From Tetrastigma voinierianum (lineage: Eukaryota > Streptophyta > Magnoliopsida > Vitales > Vitaceae), in assembly GCA_016808115.1 (NCBI GenBank), contig JAEQBH010004683.1, positions 22,144 through 86,143 on the forward strand: 64,000 bases of DNA. Reading direction: 5' to 3'. The notes under the pieces are model-generated. The model did no database searches and was not told where the DNA came from. It was given only the letters and a program-made list of their open reading frames with translations. Both the position numbers and the translations under genes were made by a program. Shown here one piece after another: positions 38,770-51,733 of the stretch (positions are counted from its first letter, which is position 1; the number at the start of each line of letters is the position of its first letter).

Positions 38770-40510
38770 ATAAAACCCAGAAAATTCCACTTTCTCAAAA
38801 GGTAACAGCACTAACAAAACCTCGAAATTTTTCGATTCACTACTTAAACTGACTTCACCGTTAATTGTCTCGCGAAATCTAGCTACCACATCGCACTTCG
38901 TCAATTCGAGACGTCGGAATTCACGCTGAGAAGACTGCGCCACGTGAAAACTGGCCACGAAAGACATGCGACGACAAAAGTCACCTACTACATGTACCCA
39001 CGTGATCACATGTCGCACTAGCAGAGCAGAGATTTAACGAATCGGGCCAGACGCTGTGTTGGTCAAAAATCGCAAAACGACACATCGAATTAAACGAACA
39101 GCACGAGATAATAAAGATGTCCTAATAGTTGTTCTCAAAAAAACGTGCAGAGGCTGAACAAATCGGAAGTGGGCTGATTTTGAGTTTCTATACAGAGAGA
39201 GCACTTTCCTCTCAGATGACACTGCTCTACTGCTGGTTCTCGATCGAGCAAAGAAGCAAAGTCGATCTACGCTAAGGCCACGCGCAGGCACCGATTCTCG
39301 GCGAGTTCCGATAACCCAAGAGGTGTAAATCTTTTCCTACTACATATTCTTTCTGGCCAAGCAGCCCATGTAAATGGTCATGATGTTCGAGGTTGGCTAG
39401 GATTAGCCGTGGTTTCTGGCCCCAAAACATTTGAACCGAAAGGAAGAAAATCCCCATTGTCAGTGGGTCATGAATAAGGCTAACCCAGGTTTCACCGTTC
39501 ACATGAATAGTAGTTGATTTTTTAATTTTACGACAATACGATTTAAATGACTGTTTATTGCATCAATTCTTACGTGGTTAATTTTGGCGTTATCGATGTA
39601 AATTTAATAACATGATTTACGCACTAATTACGTTAAGATATACATGTTTTATATTAAAGATTTAGTTTGTTTGAACGGGCATATCGCATTCCATACGCAC
39701 TCGGGCACCCTATAATATTGCAGTAGTTTTACGATACGTTAAAAATACAAAAAGGAAAATATTAGCAGCTTAATTTCGATCGAAGATTTTTCAATACTGC
39801 ACTGCCTTGCGTATCGCCCAACGCATCACTTCTGATATACCTACGACTATTTCTGAGCGTTATCCGAAGAATTCGGCCGAGGTGGTCTCATTTATTTTAC
39901 CGATCTCGAGTAAGTTTTCAAGAACAAAACTTTTTGTTTTGAAAATCGATTTTACTCGCATTTGGCTTGTGATGTAAGGAGTGGAAGTCACGCAGACCTG
40001 ACATGGATCGTGGCACGCACTATTCGAAAGATGCTCATTTAATTGTTTCAGATGTGATTGCTTGCTGTGACATGCTGACTTAGCGAGTAACCCACGTAGA
40101 AATTATCACTACAGCTTTCATTTCACCCCGTTTATGATCACTATTTGCATAGGAGGGCAGAGGATGTTAGCCACTAGAAAGCCGCTAAGAAAGTCGCAGT
40201 ATTTTGGTATTCGTTCTTTGTAGAACATGTATTAAAACTTTGGAATTTTGATATATGTTTTCGTTAAGAGTATCAGACAATCTTTAACTATTAGATATAA
40301 TTGATATATATTTTGTGAGTATTAACGCATTTAAAGTTTCGACCATTTTACCCATGTGGACTCAGCGGTCGTTGGAAAACGACGATAGGCTGTATTGTAT
40401 AGAACCCGCATGCAGACTTTCGCTCATTTTCATGAGCTGTGTCGGGTTACCCGACATCCACGAATATTCACATACGACGTATTACAAAGGACACCCCAGT
40501 TGGGCTCATT
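38770..40510 (+). repeat. 3' LTR of nested element
   Basis: It pairs with 31217-32975 (see that entry for anchors). The purine-rich AAGGAGGAG lies directly before it. The right border is set by resumption of the outer LTR at AAATATTCTAAATT (40517). Confidence 0.8.
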
Positions 40511-41035
40511 TAAACCAAATATTCTAAATTAATCCCAAATACAATAAAGTTAAGAATACAAAATTCAAACTTATATCAAACAAATTTCCTCACTAACACC
40601 AAAATTTCATACCATCATGCCCGCAACTCCTCCATAAAATCCAGATAAAAGAAACTCAATCCCACAAATATATACACATGAACTTTATGTCAATTAAGAT
40701 GAAAGTGTTAATTTTTAGGAGATTTAAAAAGAGAGAAGCAATGGATGTTTAGTGAAGAAAAAAAGAGCAAAAAAAAAAGTGTTTGGATTATGAGAAAGTT
40801 AGGAAAAAAAGAATAGAGAAAATGGTGAAAATGGAAGGTGAGAAAGGAAGAAGGTGGTCGCCATTTCTGCGGGATATCTAGTATTATGAGGAGTGGTAGA
40901 TGAACAAAAGGAAGAAAGAAAAGAAAAAAAAGAAGAAAGAATTGGAAAATGTGAGTTTTTCTTTTGATGTTTACCTTAGATTTGCTTGAGTTTGGAAGAA
41001 AATGGAGAGAAAATGAGGCCCTTTGTGTCCCAATA

Positions 41036-41215
41036 GAGTTGAAAGGAGAAGGAAGAAGAAGAAGAGAGGAGAAGACGAGAATGAGAAGGCTGAAGGAGAA
41101 AAGGGGAAGAGAAGAGAAGAAGAGGAGAAGGAGTGGGGAGGGGTGGGAAGAGGAGGACTCCTGCTGTTAGGTCTTCCAAAAAAAAAAAGGAAGAGAGAGA
41201 GAGGGGGTAGGTCAA
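41036..41215. repeat. Purine-rich tract in outer left LTR
   Basis: About 180 bp of nearly pure A/G (GAAGAAGAAGAGAGG, GGGGAGGGGTGGGAAGAGG). The right LTR has the corresponding tract at about 50780-50960. Long frames here are artefacts of composition. Confidence 0.8.
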
Positions 41216-41294
41216 GGTGGTGACTGGGCAAAGAGAGAAGATAGGGGGTAGGGAACGGGGAAGACAAGAAAATAAAATATAAAATAAAAATAAA

Positions 41295-41395
41295 AATAAA
41301 TAATAATAATAATAATAAAAATAAAAATAAAATACACACACAAAATTACAATAATAATAATAATAATAATAATAAACAAAATCAAAAGTAAATTT
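41295..41395. repeat. AAT-type microsatellite
   Basis: AATAAT and AAAATAAAAATA runs near the LTR end, matched by a similar tract at 50980-51045 in the other LTR. Confidence 0.8.
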
Positions 41396-42059
41396 AATAA
41401 TAATGACATGTGAACAAATTTTTGGGTCTACAAATATACCCTTCTAAAGTTTATATGAAGTGTGACAAACAAATAATAAACGAAAAGTAGCGGAAAAAGA
41501 AAGTGAAATTAAATGAACCCTACCAAAGAATAATAGAAACTCAAAAGTATGCCAAGAACACCGACTTGCTCAAACAAAACAATTAAAAATGACTTAAAAA
41601 AAAAGAAATGAGGAAAGGACGAGACACCTGGTAGGCAACAAGTCAAGGATATGTGATCCAAGTCTTCAGTAAGAAGGTCCTCAAGGTGAAACTTGTATCA
41701 AACCAAAACATGTGGAAGCTGCCCGCCATGGTGCTAGAATGGCTTCACGCAACGAGACATCAACACCGCCATGCTAACATAAACATGAATGCTCACAAAA
41801 TGGCGTAAACCATGAATTAAGTTTCGAAGGAAAATGGTAAGGTCGATGAAAACCCCATAATGGTCATAGACTCGCAACGAACTCATGAGCCAGCAAGCCG
41901 GAAAGTGCGATAACCAAAGAAGCCATGTGTGATTAGCGGGTACGTTAGCAACCGTGAAAACTAGTAGCGATATCTCTAATGAAAATGAACTCTGATGGTC
42001 TGAACTATGGTGAAGGCATCTAAATGTCTGGTCTAAAACGAGAAAACACAAAGGCGACG

Positions 42060-43330
42060 CCTAAACGCCTTTATTCAAGATGTAGAAAGTAGAGGCAAAG
42101 CCTGAATGTGATATGCGTGGGATGGAAGTCTCAACGGCTCTTAACTACTTATGATAGCAAATGCAGGTGATGAGTCCGAACATCTTTATCCATATGAAGG
42201 CGTAAGTCCTAATGCCCATATGTAGAAGATGAAGTCCTAACGCTCAGAACCCGCTGTTAGCAATATGATACGATGAAGTCTTAAACATCTAACTGGTTAT
42301 GAAGGCGGCGTCTAAAAGCTTATATGGAAAAAGACTAAGTCTAAACGCTCTTAACCCGCGCTAAGGAAAATGTGATACATAATAAGCCCGAACATCTAAT
42401 ACATATGAAGGCAAAGTCTAAATGCCTGATATGCAAAAGACTAAGTTCAAAACGGCCCGAATCAAAAGAAAATGTGATACAAATGGAAGTCTAACATCCG
42501 ATCTAAGTGAAGGCGGTCCCAACGCTGACTAGACGTTTTAACGTCAAACGCGGCATAGCAAAATGTGACATGATGAAATCAAACACATCCATAAGGGTGC
42601 CAAGTCCCAACGCCCATTGATAAGACTAAGTTCAAATGTCCGACTGCGATGCTAGCAAACGCGGATACGATGAAGTCTGAACATTTGATCCATATGAAGG
42701 CGAAGTCTAAATGCAGAAGACGAAGTCTAAACGTTTAAACTATGGTGCTAGAAATGCATACGCATGAAGTCCGAATATCCGATCTATACATGGAAAGTTC
42801 GAACGCCATATGGCAAGATTGGTTTGAATCGCCCAACTACAATGCTAGCAAATGTGATACAGATGAAGTCTAAACATCTTATCCATATGCAGGTGAAGTC
42901 TGAACGCTGATAAGACGGTCCGAACATCTCACCAGGAAGTAGTAAATGATACGATGAAGTTTAAAGATCTCATCCATATGAAGGCGGTTCGAACGCCAAT
43001 ATGCGTAAGATAAAGTTTGAACAACTAATCTGCTGTGCTAACAAATGTGATGAAGATGAACTCAACATCTCAACATCCATATGAAGGCGGCCCGAATCAC
43101 GATATGCAAGACGGCTCCATCAAAGCCAATCGGCAAGCAAAATGTGGATGGTATGAAGTTCGAATATCTTATCCATCTCAAGGCAAAGTCTCAATGCTCA
43201 TCTGGCAGAAGACGGTGCCCCAAACGCCTAAACTACTTATAGCAAATGCATACAAAATGAAGTCCGAACATCTAATCCAAATGAAGGCGGTTCAAAGCCC
43301 TAACTAAATAGCGTAGCAAAGGAGGAGTCT
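42060..43330. repeat. Degenerate tandem array, about 100-bp units
   Basis: The motif CATATGAAGGCG (or a variant) recurs at about 42191, 42297, 42402, 42505, 42592, 42691, 42786, 42884, 42974, 43079, 43168 and 43275, spacing 87-107 bp. Each unit also has GATGAAGTCTGAACATCT-like and AAGTCTAAACGC-like parts. It lies 3' of the outer element's integrase on the minus strand, the usual place for gypsy 3' UTR arrays. Confidence 0.85.
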
Positions 43331-43534
43331 AACGCCACATCCAGCGCGCAAAGCGTTAAGTCCGGTCGCGTTTGAAATCCAAAGAAGATAGCAAAGGGGT
43401 CTAAACGCCTGAGATCCAAAAAGCAAAAGGCAGAGTCTGAACATCTTAAATCTAGAATGAAGGGAGTGGAGGCGAAGTTTGAATGCCTAAAATCTAAAAT
43501 GAAGATGGCAAAGGCAAAATCTGAAGGCCTATCT

Positions 43535-43795
43535 GTAAAGGATGGCTCTGAATGCCTAAACACGGAAAGGATGGCTTTGAACGCCTAAACGCTCAACACT
43601 GATTGAAACATGGCCCAACGCCTAACTGGAAAGGATGGCTCTGAACTCCTAAATCGTGACCATTGAAAGATGGGGGCATTATACGACTAAACCAAAACTA
43701 CTAAAATATGGGGGCACTGTACGCCCAAAGCAAGGCTACTGGAAGATGGGAGCATTGTACGCCCAAAGCAGACTACTAATAGGAGGATGTCCTAA
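43535..43795. repeat. Two short tandem repeats
   Basis: First, AAGGATGGCTCTGAACGCCTAAA-like units of about 30-60 bp (43535-43660); then about 50-bp units with GGGGGCATTATACG / GGGGGCACTGTACGCCC / GGGAGCATTGTACGCCC (43672-43780). Confidence 0.75.
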
Positions 43796-43799
43796 AAAG

Positions 43800-46059
43800 A
43801 AAATCAATCCCCTGAACGAGGATCTAAGATAAACTCTGAAGAATGAGGGATGCTTTTGGATAACTAATCAAATGAAAGTAAACAATCTATAACTAAAAAC
43901 ATCTAAAATACAACTAAGGAAAAAGAAAAAAATGCATAGAACCAAGAGGAAGAAGAATTAAATGAGAGAGGTGACTTTGAATGAACTCACTAAAAACAAG
44001 GCCCCCTCAGAGAAAACTACAGAGAAGACCCTGCATTTAATCTAAATGATCGATACATATTAAAATGCCCAGAAAAACCAACACAAGAGGTCAATAACTC
44101 AGAAAGGTATGCTCAAGATAGTAACTCATAGTAACAACAACAGATCGAGCGGCCGGGAGGTCAACAAAAAGATATAATAATCTCGATGAAGCGGGGTAAG
44201 GACCCAACGTCAATGACATCAAACATACAATCAAATCCATCTCACTCATATTACTGGGCATGGCATACAAACTCATGCCCAGTGCATCTATAAAGACATC
44301 CTTAATGATGTCGGAATCTATACGCCTGGAACAATGCCCCACCCGCAAATAAAAACAAAACCCCATTTAACCCATTTATCTCAACAAATAAAGAGTTCCG
44401 CATGACATATGATGCATTGTAAAATCGGTAGTCAGACCACACCTAAAATCATCCATTACCAAATGCGTGATCAACAATATCTGATACTCCACATCTGAAT
44501 TGGGCCCACACATCACTAAGGCATCCCTTAGAAGGTGAAGCATAACTGCGTCTAAACTACAACCAAAATTCAAACACATGTCCAAACAGAAACTGTCAAA
44601 GATTACACTTGATATCTCTACCTCAAGGTGGTCTTATGACATGGACCCTAATATAGGCTTGGGGGTGATAGAGTAAAAGAGCAAATGGAACGAAATAAAT
44701 ACCAATAATCAAAACCAATACCCTCATGTACAAGATGATGTATAGAAAAATCTCAAGGAGTAGTGGACTCAAAAGGTAACCAACAAAAGCGTTGATGAGG
44801 GAAATAAAATGAATGGGAAAAGGTTAAGTTAAAAACAAATCCATAAATGTGAATAAGGAATACAATGGTGTGGGTCATATGAGGAAAAAGTGGTAATTTG
44901 CTAATAAGGTAGTGAGAAACAAAATGAATGATGATCAACCCACAAGATGAAGGGAAGTCATATCACTAAGGACGGAGTAATAGCCCTGATAATCATCCAA
45001 AGATCCTAGTGGAAAATACCAATTTAACACTCACCCCTCTCACCGAAAAAGATTAATAGTAATCCAAGAAGTAAGTGATCTCATAACTGGCCACATGAAC
45101 CATAGAATCATCAAACACTAGATACAAGTATCAATAGTGAACTCATAGGACTCACATGAACACTCGCCCTTTAAACTCTCACTTGAACTCTCAACACTCA
45201 AAATACATGACAAAAGTAACCCAAGTAATAAAACCTTCATAAAAAAAAAAAAAAATCTCACATAGATCCCCAATAATAAATACATCGAATGTGCAATGAC
45301 TTAAAATCAAGTATAAGAATCTAATGGAGGAAGATACTATACATAAATACACACTTTTTTTTTCTTTTTTTTTTGCTTTTTTTTCTTTTTCTTATTTTTC
45401 TTCTTATTTTTCTTTTTTTTCTTTTTTTCTTTTTTCTTTTTTTCATTTTTTTCATTTTTTTTCATTTTTTTCATTTTTTTTTTCATTTTTTTCATTTTTT
45501 TTTCTTTTTTTCTTTTTTCTTTTTTTCATTTTTTTTTAATGTACATCTAATAATCAATAAATCAAGCCTCAACGAAAAACATAAAGAATGAGTAAGCTCT
45601 CCCTAATCACAAATGAATGTCTAAATCCCTTCCCATAAAGTAACCTCTCAAGCCAAAATATCTAAATCAATGCCAAGGGAGGAGTGAAGAGAGTGACATA
45701 ACCACCCTCTATGCACCAGAATCATCAATCTGAGTAAAGTAACAAAAAGACAAGGCAAGCGACAATGGAAATAAGGAAAAAGAAGGTAAATACAATGAAA
45801 TATGACAAATGATGGGATGAGATGATAATAGCCAAAGTGGATGAAAATAGACATATAAGTCCAGAGCTCATGAGACTCCCACCAAAGCATACATATACAT
45901 CAAAGGGCCCCTACCTTGGTGTAGAAAAGGTAAGCAAAGCTCCAAGAAATAAAAGGTCATAACATATGTGTGAGGCTCAAATGGCTAGCAAAGGTCTAAA
46001 TATATTAGTAAAGGTGATAAGGTATATGACTAACCAAAATGATGGCTCACCTATCTTGC
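43800..46059. other. Non-coding internal part of outer element
   Basis: AT-rich with no recognisable gene; presumably 3' untranslated sequence of the outer element. It contains the T-rich tract at 45355-45540. Confidence 0.4.
45355..45540. repeat. Poly-pyrimidine (T/C) tract
   Basis: About 185 bp of T runs broken by single C or A (TTTTTTCATTTTTTTTCA pattern). The poly-Phe open frames over it are artefacts. Confidence 0.9.
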
Positions 46060-46240
46060 AACCATGGTCTCAAATGTAATACTTCTTCAATTAATCCACA
46101 TTGGTCGCTTGGTAATCAAATTTTTGTTTAAATCATCAACCATGCGTACTCCCAGAGCCACAACTCTCTAACGATATATGGTCCAATCCAAAAGCAACAA
46201 ACACCTCCTCAAATCCCAATGCATTTATAAATCTTCACGA
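46060..46240 (-). pseudogene. Integrase GPY/F end of the outer element
   Basis: The minus strand reads WIGPYIVREL near 46180-46150, then in a shifted frame DDLNKNLITK, then TNVD, a stop, and LKKYYI with a final stop at about 46065. This matches the gypsy integrase C-terminus (GPY motif through KKYY at the polyprotein end). At least two frame changes are present. It fixes the orientation of the outer element. Confidence 0.75.
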
Positions 46241-46273
46241 TCTAGCAATGCCGGTGAATTTATGAGATAGTCT

Positions 46274-48036
46274 TGTAACACTTCAGCCTCGCCAGCTGGG
46301 CCAAGGACACACGACTGGCGACTTTTTAACCCGTCTAACATCGCCACCATTTCACATATAGTCAAGAACAATAAACTTCTCAGAATACGATCACCGAGCG
46401 GTGTGTTTAACCTGCTCACATATACATTCACGGCTTCATTTACTTATACTTACACAAATTCCACTATCTCCAAATTATTACATTTACATTACAAACAGAG
46501 TAAAACCTACACGCGTACAGACTTAATGTTACGCCGGGCCTCGGCTAATGCACGCCTCGATGTCCTTTCAATACCTACACTACTTAAAATCACGTTAGTT
46601 AATATACACTTTAAAACAACATCATATACGCATCACATATATGGTCCACAATTATAAGATACATATACACCCGCTTCATATATCAAAATTATCATATCTC
46701 CGGTTATACAACAAAAATCTTATACAAAGGGTACCTGTGGTACATTATGTAGCACACCAATTATGTTGAAAGATCGTGAGCTAATTACTTTACTTTCTAC
46801 ATTCATTATTTAGATTCTTATCATATAAATGTTTTTGGTCTCCGTATGTACCAAGAACAATGAATGAGAGGAAAGAAGACACGTGACTGCGCATCGCATG
46901 CATTGAACGTCGTGTTCGCAAATATTAAAAATGCGTGAGCGTCAGAAGACTACAAAGAAGAGTGCCAAGCACCCAAATGCATATGCCGATAATAATAAAA
47001 ATGTATGTCAACACTGCATGCGAGTGTCAAAGCACTAAACAGACGTGCCTATTCATTTACTATCCGGTCTCAGGTAGACCTACAATTATATGTGTTTTGT
47101 AGCATATTATTATATGTGTTCAAGTCATAACTATCATGCATTAACAATGCATTTTGCCAAAGAGGTCAAACTATGGGAAATGTTCTTCCCACCCAGAAAC
47201 AGATTGTTCACTTTCACTTGCACAATTTTCTTGGAACAACAAAGGCTGAATCTGATTACATTTCCTTCTTAGGAATTATTCTAAAAGAAGTCTAGATTAT
47301 ACAAAATTTTGAATCACTCAATTTGGATGAGTAAAATTCAACTTATGACTAAAACACTAAGGCTATACCAAAATCGTAATTACTTTTAAACTCCACTTCC
47401 AAAATTTCTGGGAAAACAAGTCATGAATTTGATTATTTTCTTCTCGAATTATTCTCTAATAACAAGTCTAGTTACTAAGAAATTGAATCACTAATTTGGA
47501 TGTGAGCAAAACTCAACTTATGACCCAAACACTAAAACTGTACCAAAATTAGAGGGATACCAAGCTACTCGATTCGTTCCAAAATTCTTCGCATAACAAA
47601 GGGCTAAATTTGCTTACACTCTCTTCGCAATTATTCTACAAGAAGTCCAATTTATCCGTAAATTAATCATCAAATTCATCAACTCTTGCTCAATATGTGA
47701 CTCCAAACACCTGGCGTTGGTCTAGTTGCTAGCAAAAAATGGATAATGTTTCTCCTATAAGCCATTTTAGGTCTTAAGGCCAATTCGCACTTCCTCACTT
47801 CCCTTTGCTTTTAAAAGCTCTTCCTTTTCATTCTATTTGCACTTCAAACTTATCAATATTTTATCTTAGCATATAATCCTCTTAACTTATGTCATTTGAG
47901 TCCTGATTTTAAAAATCACCATTTTACCCATAACTTTTGGCTTAAGTTCGGTTTTATCATTTTTCACTCTTTGCACTTAATTTCAAAAAATACAATTTAC
48001 TTTAATAAACTATTAGAGTATAATTTGGGTGTTACG
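46274..48036. mobile_element. Solo LTR inside the outer element
   Basis: It starts TGTAACAC (46274) and ends GTGTTACG (48036), an inverted pair apart from the last base. Flanking 5-mers are AGTCT (46269-46273) and TGTCT (48037-48041), a target duplication with one mismatch. It carries internal tandem repeats and no coding sequence. Unequal recombination between two LTRs is the usual origin. Confidence 0.7.
47262..47725. repeat. About 180-bp tandem repeat within the solo LTR
   Basis: Three starts share TTC(T)T..GAATTATTCT and AAGTCTAG at about 47268, 47446 and 47628. Each is followed by a GAATCACT..AATTTGGATG and CAACTTATGAC block. Confidence 0.8.
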
Positions 48037-49078
48037 TGTCTATTGGAAGAACTATCACCATAAGAGACTACAAATACCCAAAATGCTCAAATCGCTTACG
48101 GGGAGTGGCGCATCATCTAAACGAGAAACATCTCTAAAACATGTCCAGAAATGGTAAGCCCATGATCGAACTCATATCAATCTCTAAGAACACGCATTAG
48201 AGACCAAATGACGGAGCACTAGACCCAAACATGACCAAAGTGACCCAAAAAGCTCCCAGATGCACTCAAGTGTAGGATAAGAAATCCTAAAAAAATATAA
48301 AGCCGCCATAAGGTTAAAGTGACTTCCCTAAAAAGGGAATCCGAGTGGTGGGTTGTAATGGCAAAGGCTCTCAAACTAAGTGACATGAGCTCACAACTCA
48401 CACGCTAGGGAGACAATCTATGTGCAAGGAAGTAAGCATGAGTGCATTCGAAAAACCTAATAATTCCAAGAACAAACAAAACATATTGACTACACAGTTT
48501 GATTCAAATCTAGCTCTATGTTGTACTAAATCTTCACATATTGATAAAAATCAATCAATAAGATCAATAAACTCGAAATCTCAAATGACTATAGAGCAAT
48601 CAAGTATGCATAAAATAATCGCTGGTCAAGATTATCCATATGCTATCAAATATCAAGATACAAAAGCACAAAAATAATGCCGCGACCACCGGACAGCGTT
48701 ACATTTCCCTGGAAACTTATGAGTCCAGTTCGATCCGCATTGTCCGAGATTTATTCGATCCGCATTTCGTTTATCTAATCACTACGGCATCGCGGCGAGA
48801 ATGAGTCATTTATTATCGATTCGTTGAGCACCAGCATCGGCAGAAACACCCACGTCCAATCATATCCCGTGTTAGAGCATTCATCACACTGCGGAGCGAA
48901 TCACACTCTAGCTCACATCTCACAATAGTTAGAAATAGCGATACATTGATTACCACTACAAGAGTGGTAATTACGATCGACACAATAATGACCGACTAAA
49001 CGGCGTGATATATATTTACTTCAAAACTGGTGGTTCATTTAACGACGGCATTAATCATTTGCTTACATCATCCCGTCC
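48037..49078. other. Unassigned internal sequence of outer element
   Basis: This should hold the 5' leader of the minus-strand outer element. I see no gag, primer site or other gene; 48690-49080 is slightly richer in CpG. Confidence 0.35.
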
Positions 49079-51068
49079 TGTAAGACGCATTAACGAACAA
49101 ATGAAACTGAACAACTTATTTAATTTAATATGAAATACTGCTAAAGTTATTTATTAAAATGATCAACTTATTTAAAAACAAATGAATGAATGACTATGAC
49201 TGAAATAACATTTTGAAATTTTATTAAACAAATTTTAGATTCTTTATAAATAAAAAAAAACATCTTTATTTGCTTTCTTGTATTAGAGAAAATAATTATT
49301 TAAAAAAATATATAATATGGAACTTGCTTTATTAAATTAAATTTTATTGAATTATTATTTTTATTAACACATATATTATAAAATTATATTATTCAATTTT
49401 TCATACAACCAACTAAAGTATATTAGAATAAACTTACAAGAACACATAAAATAATAATAATCATTATAATGTAATTAAATATCAAATAGGAAATTGATAA
49501 TGTACTAAAATGTCCTACTTGTAATTTATGTAATTCTAGCCTTGTTTGAATTGCCAAGCTGGTTTATTAATTCCATACTGACATCAATGAAAGCACCAAG
49601 AATAGCCCATGCTAAACAAAATAAGTCCAAAAGAGAAAATGTATTAAAAAAAGTGAGGAAAAAAGAGTGTTGTTATAAATAATTTTTCAAGTCTAATAAT
49701 TATAGTCAAATGAGCGTTAATCAACGATTTATCTCATGCTAATGAGTCAACAATAGATAAGTTATTATTGTCATAAGTCCATAGTATCAAATTAGTGATT
49801 AATATACATATCCAATTTGATAAGTTCCACAAATACAAATTTCATACTAATTAGTAAGTCTAATTCAATATAAGTCCACAACTCCAAATTACTAATCAAT
49901 ATATGAACCAAATTTATAAATTTCAATAACAAAACAAAAATTTTCTTTAGTTAATTACTGTCACTTTAAATATTTAATGTTCCAAAATACAATAGGCAAT
50001 AAATATATAAAATCTAGGCTCCATTAACCATATCATAATTTAAACCTAATTCAATATGAAAATCTAATATCTAGTCATTCTAAACTAAATAAAGTAAGTC
50101 CCCAAAATAACTTATGTTAATAACAACAAATCTTAGATATATTCAAGTGATGCAAAATCTATATTTTTCATAATTCAAGACCAATTGATATGATGAGAAT
50201 TTAAAATATGACTAAAATGATTACATCACTAATAAATATAAAAGTATACCAAAATATTTTACAATATATTAGAACACAAAAATATGATTTGTCCTAAATA
50301 TCCTAAATTGAACTTAAACACAATAAAGTTAAGAATACAAAAAATTCAAACTTATATCAACAAATTCTCACTAGCACCAAAATTTCACATCATCATGCCC
50401 AAATCTCCCATAAGAGAAAACTCAATCCCACACAAATATATATTATTATGTGAACTTATGCCACAATTAAGATGAAAGTGTTAATTTTTAGGAGATTTAA
50501 AAAGAGAGAAACAATGAATGTCTAGTGAAGAAAAAAAGAACAAAAAAAAAGGTGTTTGGATTATGAGAAAGAAAATAAAAGAAGAGAAATGGTGAAATGG
50601 AAGGTGGGTCATTGATCGATGGGGACTGTCGTCTGTTTCGACGGTGGTGAACAAAAAGGAAGAAAAAGAAAGGAAAAAAGAGAAGGAAAAAATGGAAAAT
50701 GAGTTTTTCTTTACGTTACCTTAGATTTACTTGAATTTAGAAGAACATGCATGGAGAGAAAATAAGGTCTTTGTGTTCCAATAGAGTTGAAGAAGAAGAG
50801 AGGGAGAAGAGGAGAATGAGAAGGAAGAAGAAGAGGGGAAGAGAAGCAGGGGAAGAGAAGGAGAGGGGGGAGGGGTTAGAGAAAGACCCAGTGGAGTCTT
50901 CAAAAGGAAGAGAGAGAAGAGGGTAGAGTGATAGGGTAAAGAGAGAAGATATGCGTAGAGGAATGGAGAGATAAGGAAAAATAATAATAATAATAATAAT
51001 AATTAAAAAAAAACAAAAAATAAAATTTAATAATAATAATAATGTGTGCGTAAATTTTAAGATCTACA
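49079..51068 (-). repeat. Right LTR of outer element (5' LTR on the minus strand)
   Basis: Uninterrupted partner of 29998-31216 plus 40516-41432. Terminal bases TG...CA (TGTAAGACGC at the left, GATCTACA at the right). It shows the empty site of the nested Tekay insertion near 50280-50305. Confidence 0.8.
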
Positions 51069-51733
51069 CTAAGATCACCAATGTATAAAGCTAGAAGTTA
51101 TTAGTTATTACCACCCAGAATAACAGTTTGATATTAATTTAGCGCTTCTAATCTTCTCAATTTGAAACTATAATCTCTGAATACAAAGTAGTATAAAATA
51201 TACTTTAAATTGAGTTCGAAAGGTGCTAATCAACAAAACAACCGATAAAAAACAAAAACAAAACAATCATGTAGGGGATTTCTCAAGACACGTAATTTTA
51301 TCATCAAATGCTTCGTCTGTAAAAATAGAAAATAAATGTTTTTTTTTAAAACAAAAATAAATTGTTTTTGTGTTATCTTTACCATTATATATTTCTGCTT
51401 TATTATGAATATTTTGAAATATAGTTACAAATATAAAAATAATTAAATAATGAACGTTATTTTTAAAACATATTTAAAAAATATACAAAATAAAAAAATC
51501 TAGGTGCAAAAATTACTTCAAATTAAAATTCTCAAAATTATTCTTTGATTAATTACTACACTTAATAATATGTTACAAAAACATTTCTGGTTTAACTTAA
51601 GAAAATAAATTAATAATAAACAAACAGCGTAGAAAGCGGTATTAAAAATACAAAATAAAAAAATAAAAATAAACAAACATATTTAAAGCCATCTGAAACC
51701 CGTTTCAACGAAAATACCGGGGCGGCAGAAACA
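51069..51733. other. AT-rich spacer upstream of MED6
   Basis: Spacer between the outer LTR and the MED6 start; it must include the MED6 promoter, but no clear TATA box was chosen. Confidence 0.4.

Larger units (their letters stand above)
31217..40510 (+). mobile_element. Nested Tekay/Del-like Ty3/gypsy element
   Basis: Two diverged LTRs (about 31217-32975 and 38770-40510) flank gypsy polymerase remnants in the order reverse transcriptase, RNase H, integrase on the plus strand. The last block (GKLSPRF-like, ILERVGTVA, VFQVSMLR, then QVLWR) is the end of a chromodomain-type integrase, pointing to the Tekay/Del chromovirus lineage. A purine tract AAGGAGGAG (from 38760) precedes the right LTR. 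The element sits inside the left LTR of the outer element, so it is younger than that LTR, yet its own LTRs are strongly diverged, so the whole complex is old. Confidence 0.8.
40516..41432 (-). repeat. Left LTR of outer element, second part
   Basis: It aligns with 50300-51068. Anchors: CAATAAAGTTAAGAATACAA, AAGATGAAAGTGTTAATTTT, and the shared purine-rich tract. It ends in TCTACA at 41432. Confidence 0.8.
29998..51068 (-). mobile_element. Outer Ty3/gypsy element, with other elements nested in it
   Basis: Sequence at about 29998-31216 and 40516-41432 aligns in order with 49079-51068, so these are two LTRs of about 2.0-2.1 kb, the left one split by a later insertion. Read on the minus strand the LTR starts TGTAGA (41432 and 51068). 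A purine-rich AGAAGGG lies just outside the left LTR on that strand, as expected for a polypurine tract. An integrase GPY/F end at 46060-46240 confirms minus-strand orientation. The internal part (41433-49078) otherwise holds tandem repeats and a solo LTR and lacks most of gag-pol, so the element is deleted or non-autonomous. Confidence 0.75.

Noticed and set aside
40971..41341. Phe/Tyr/Ser-rich open frames of about 120 codons on the minus strand
   Set aside because: They are read-throughs of the purine tract and the AAT microsatellite within an LTR.
42060..43330. CRISPR array
   Set aside because: The units are degenerate end-to-end repeats without unique spacers, in a plant genome inside an LTR element.
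45324..45591. Poly-Phe open frames
   Set aside because: Translation of a T-rich low-complexity tract.
46274..48704. A longer solo LTR ending at GTTACA near 48704
   Set aside because: The flanks would be AGTCT and TTTCC with no duplication, whereas an end at 48036 gives AGTCT/TGTCT.
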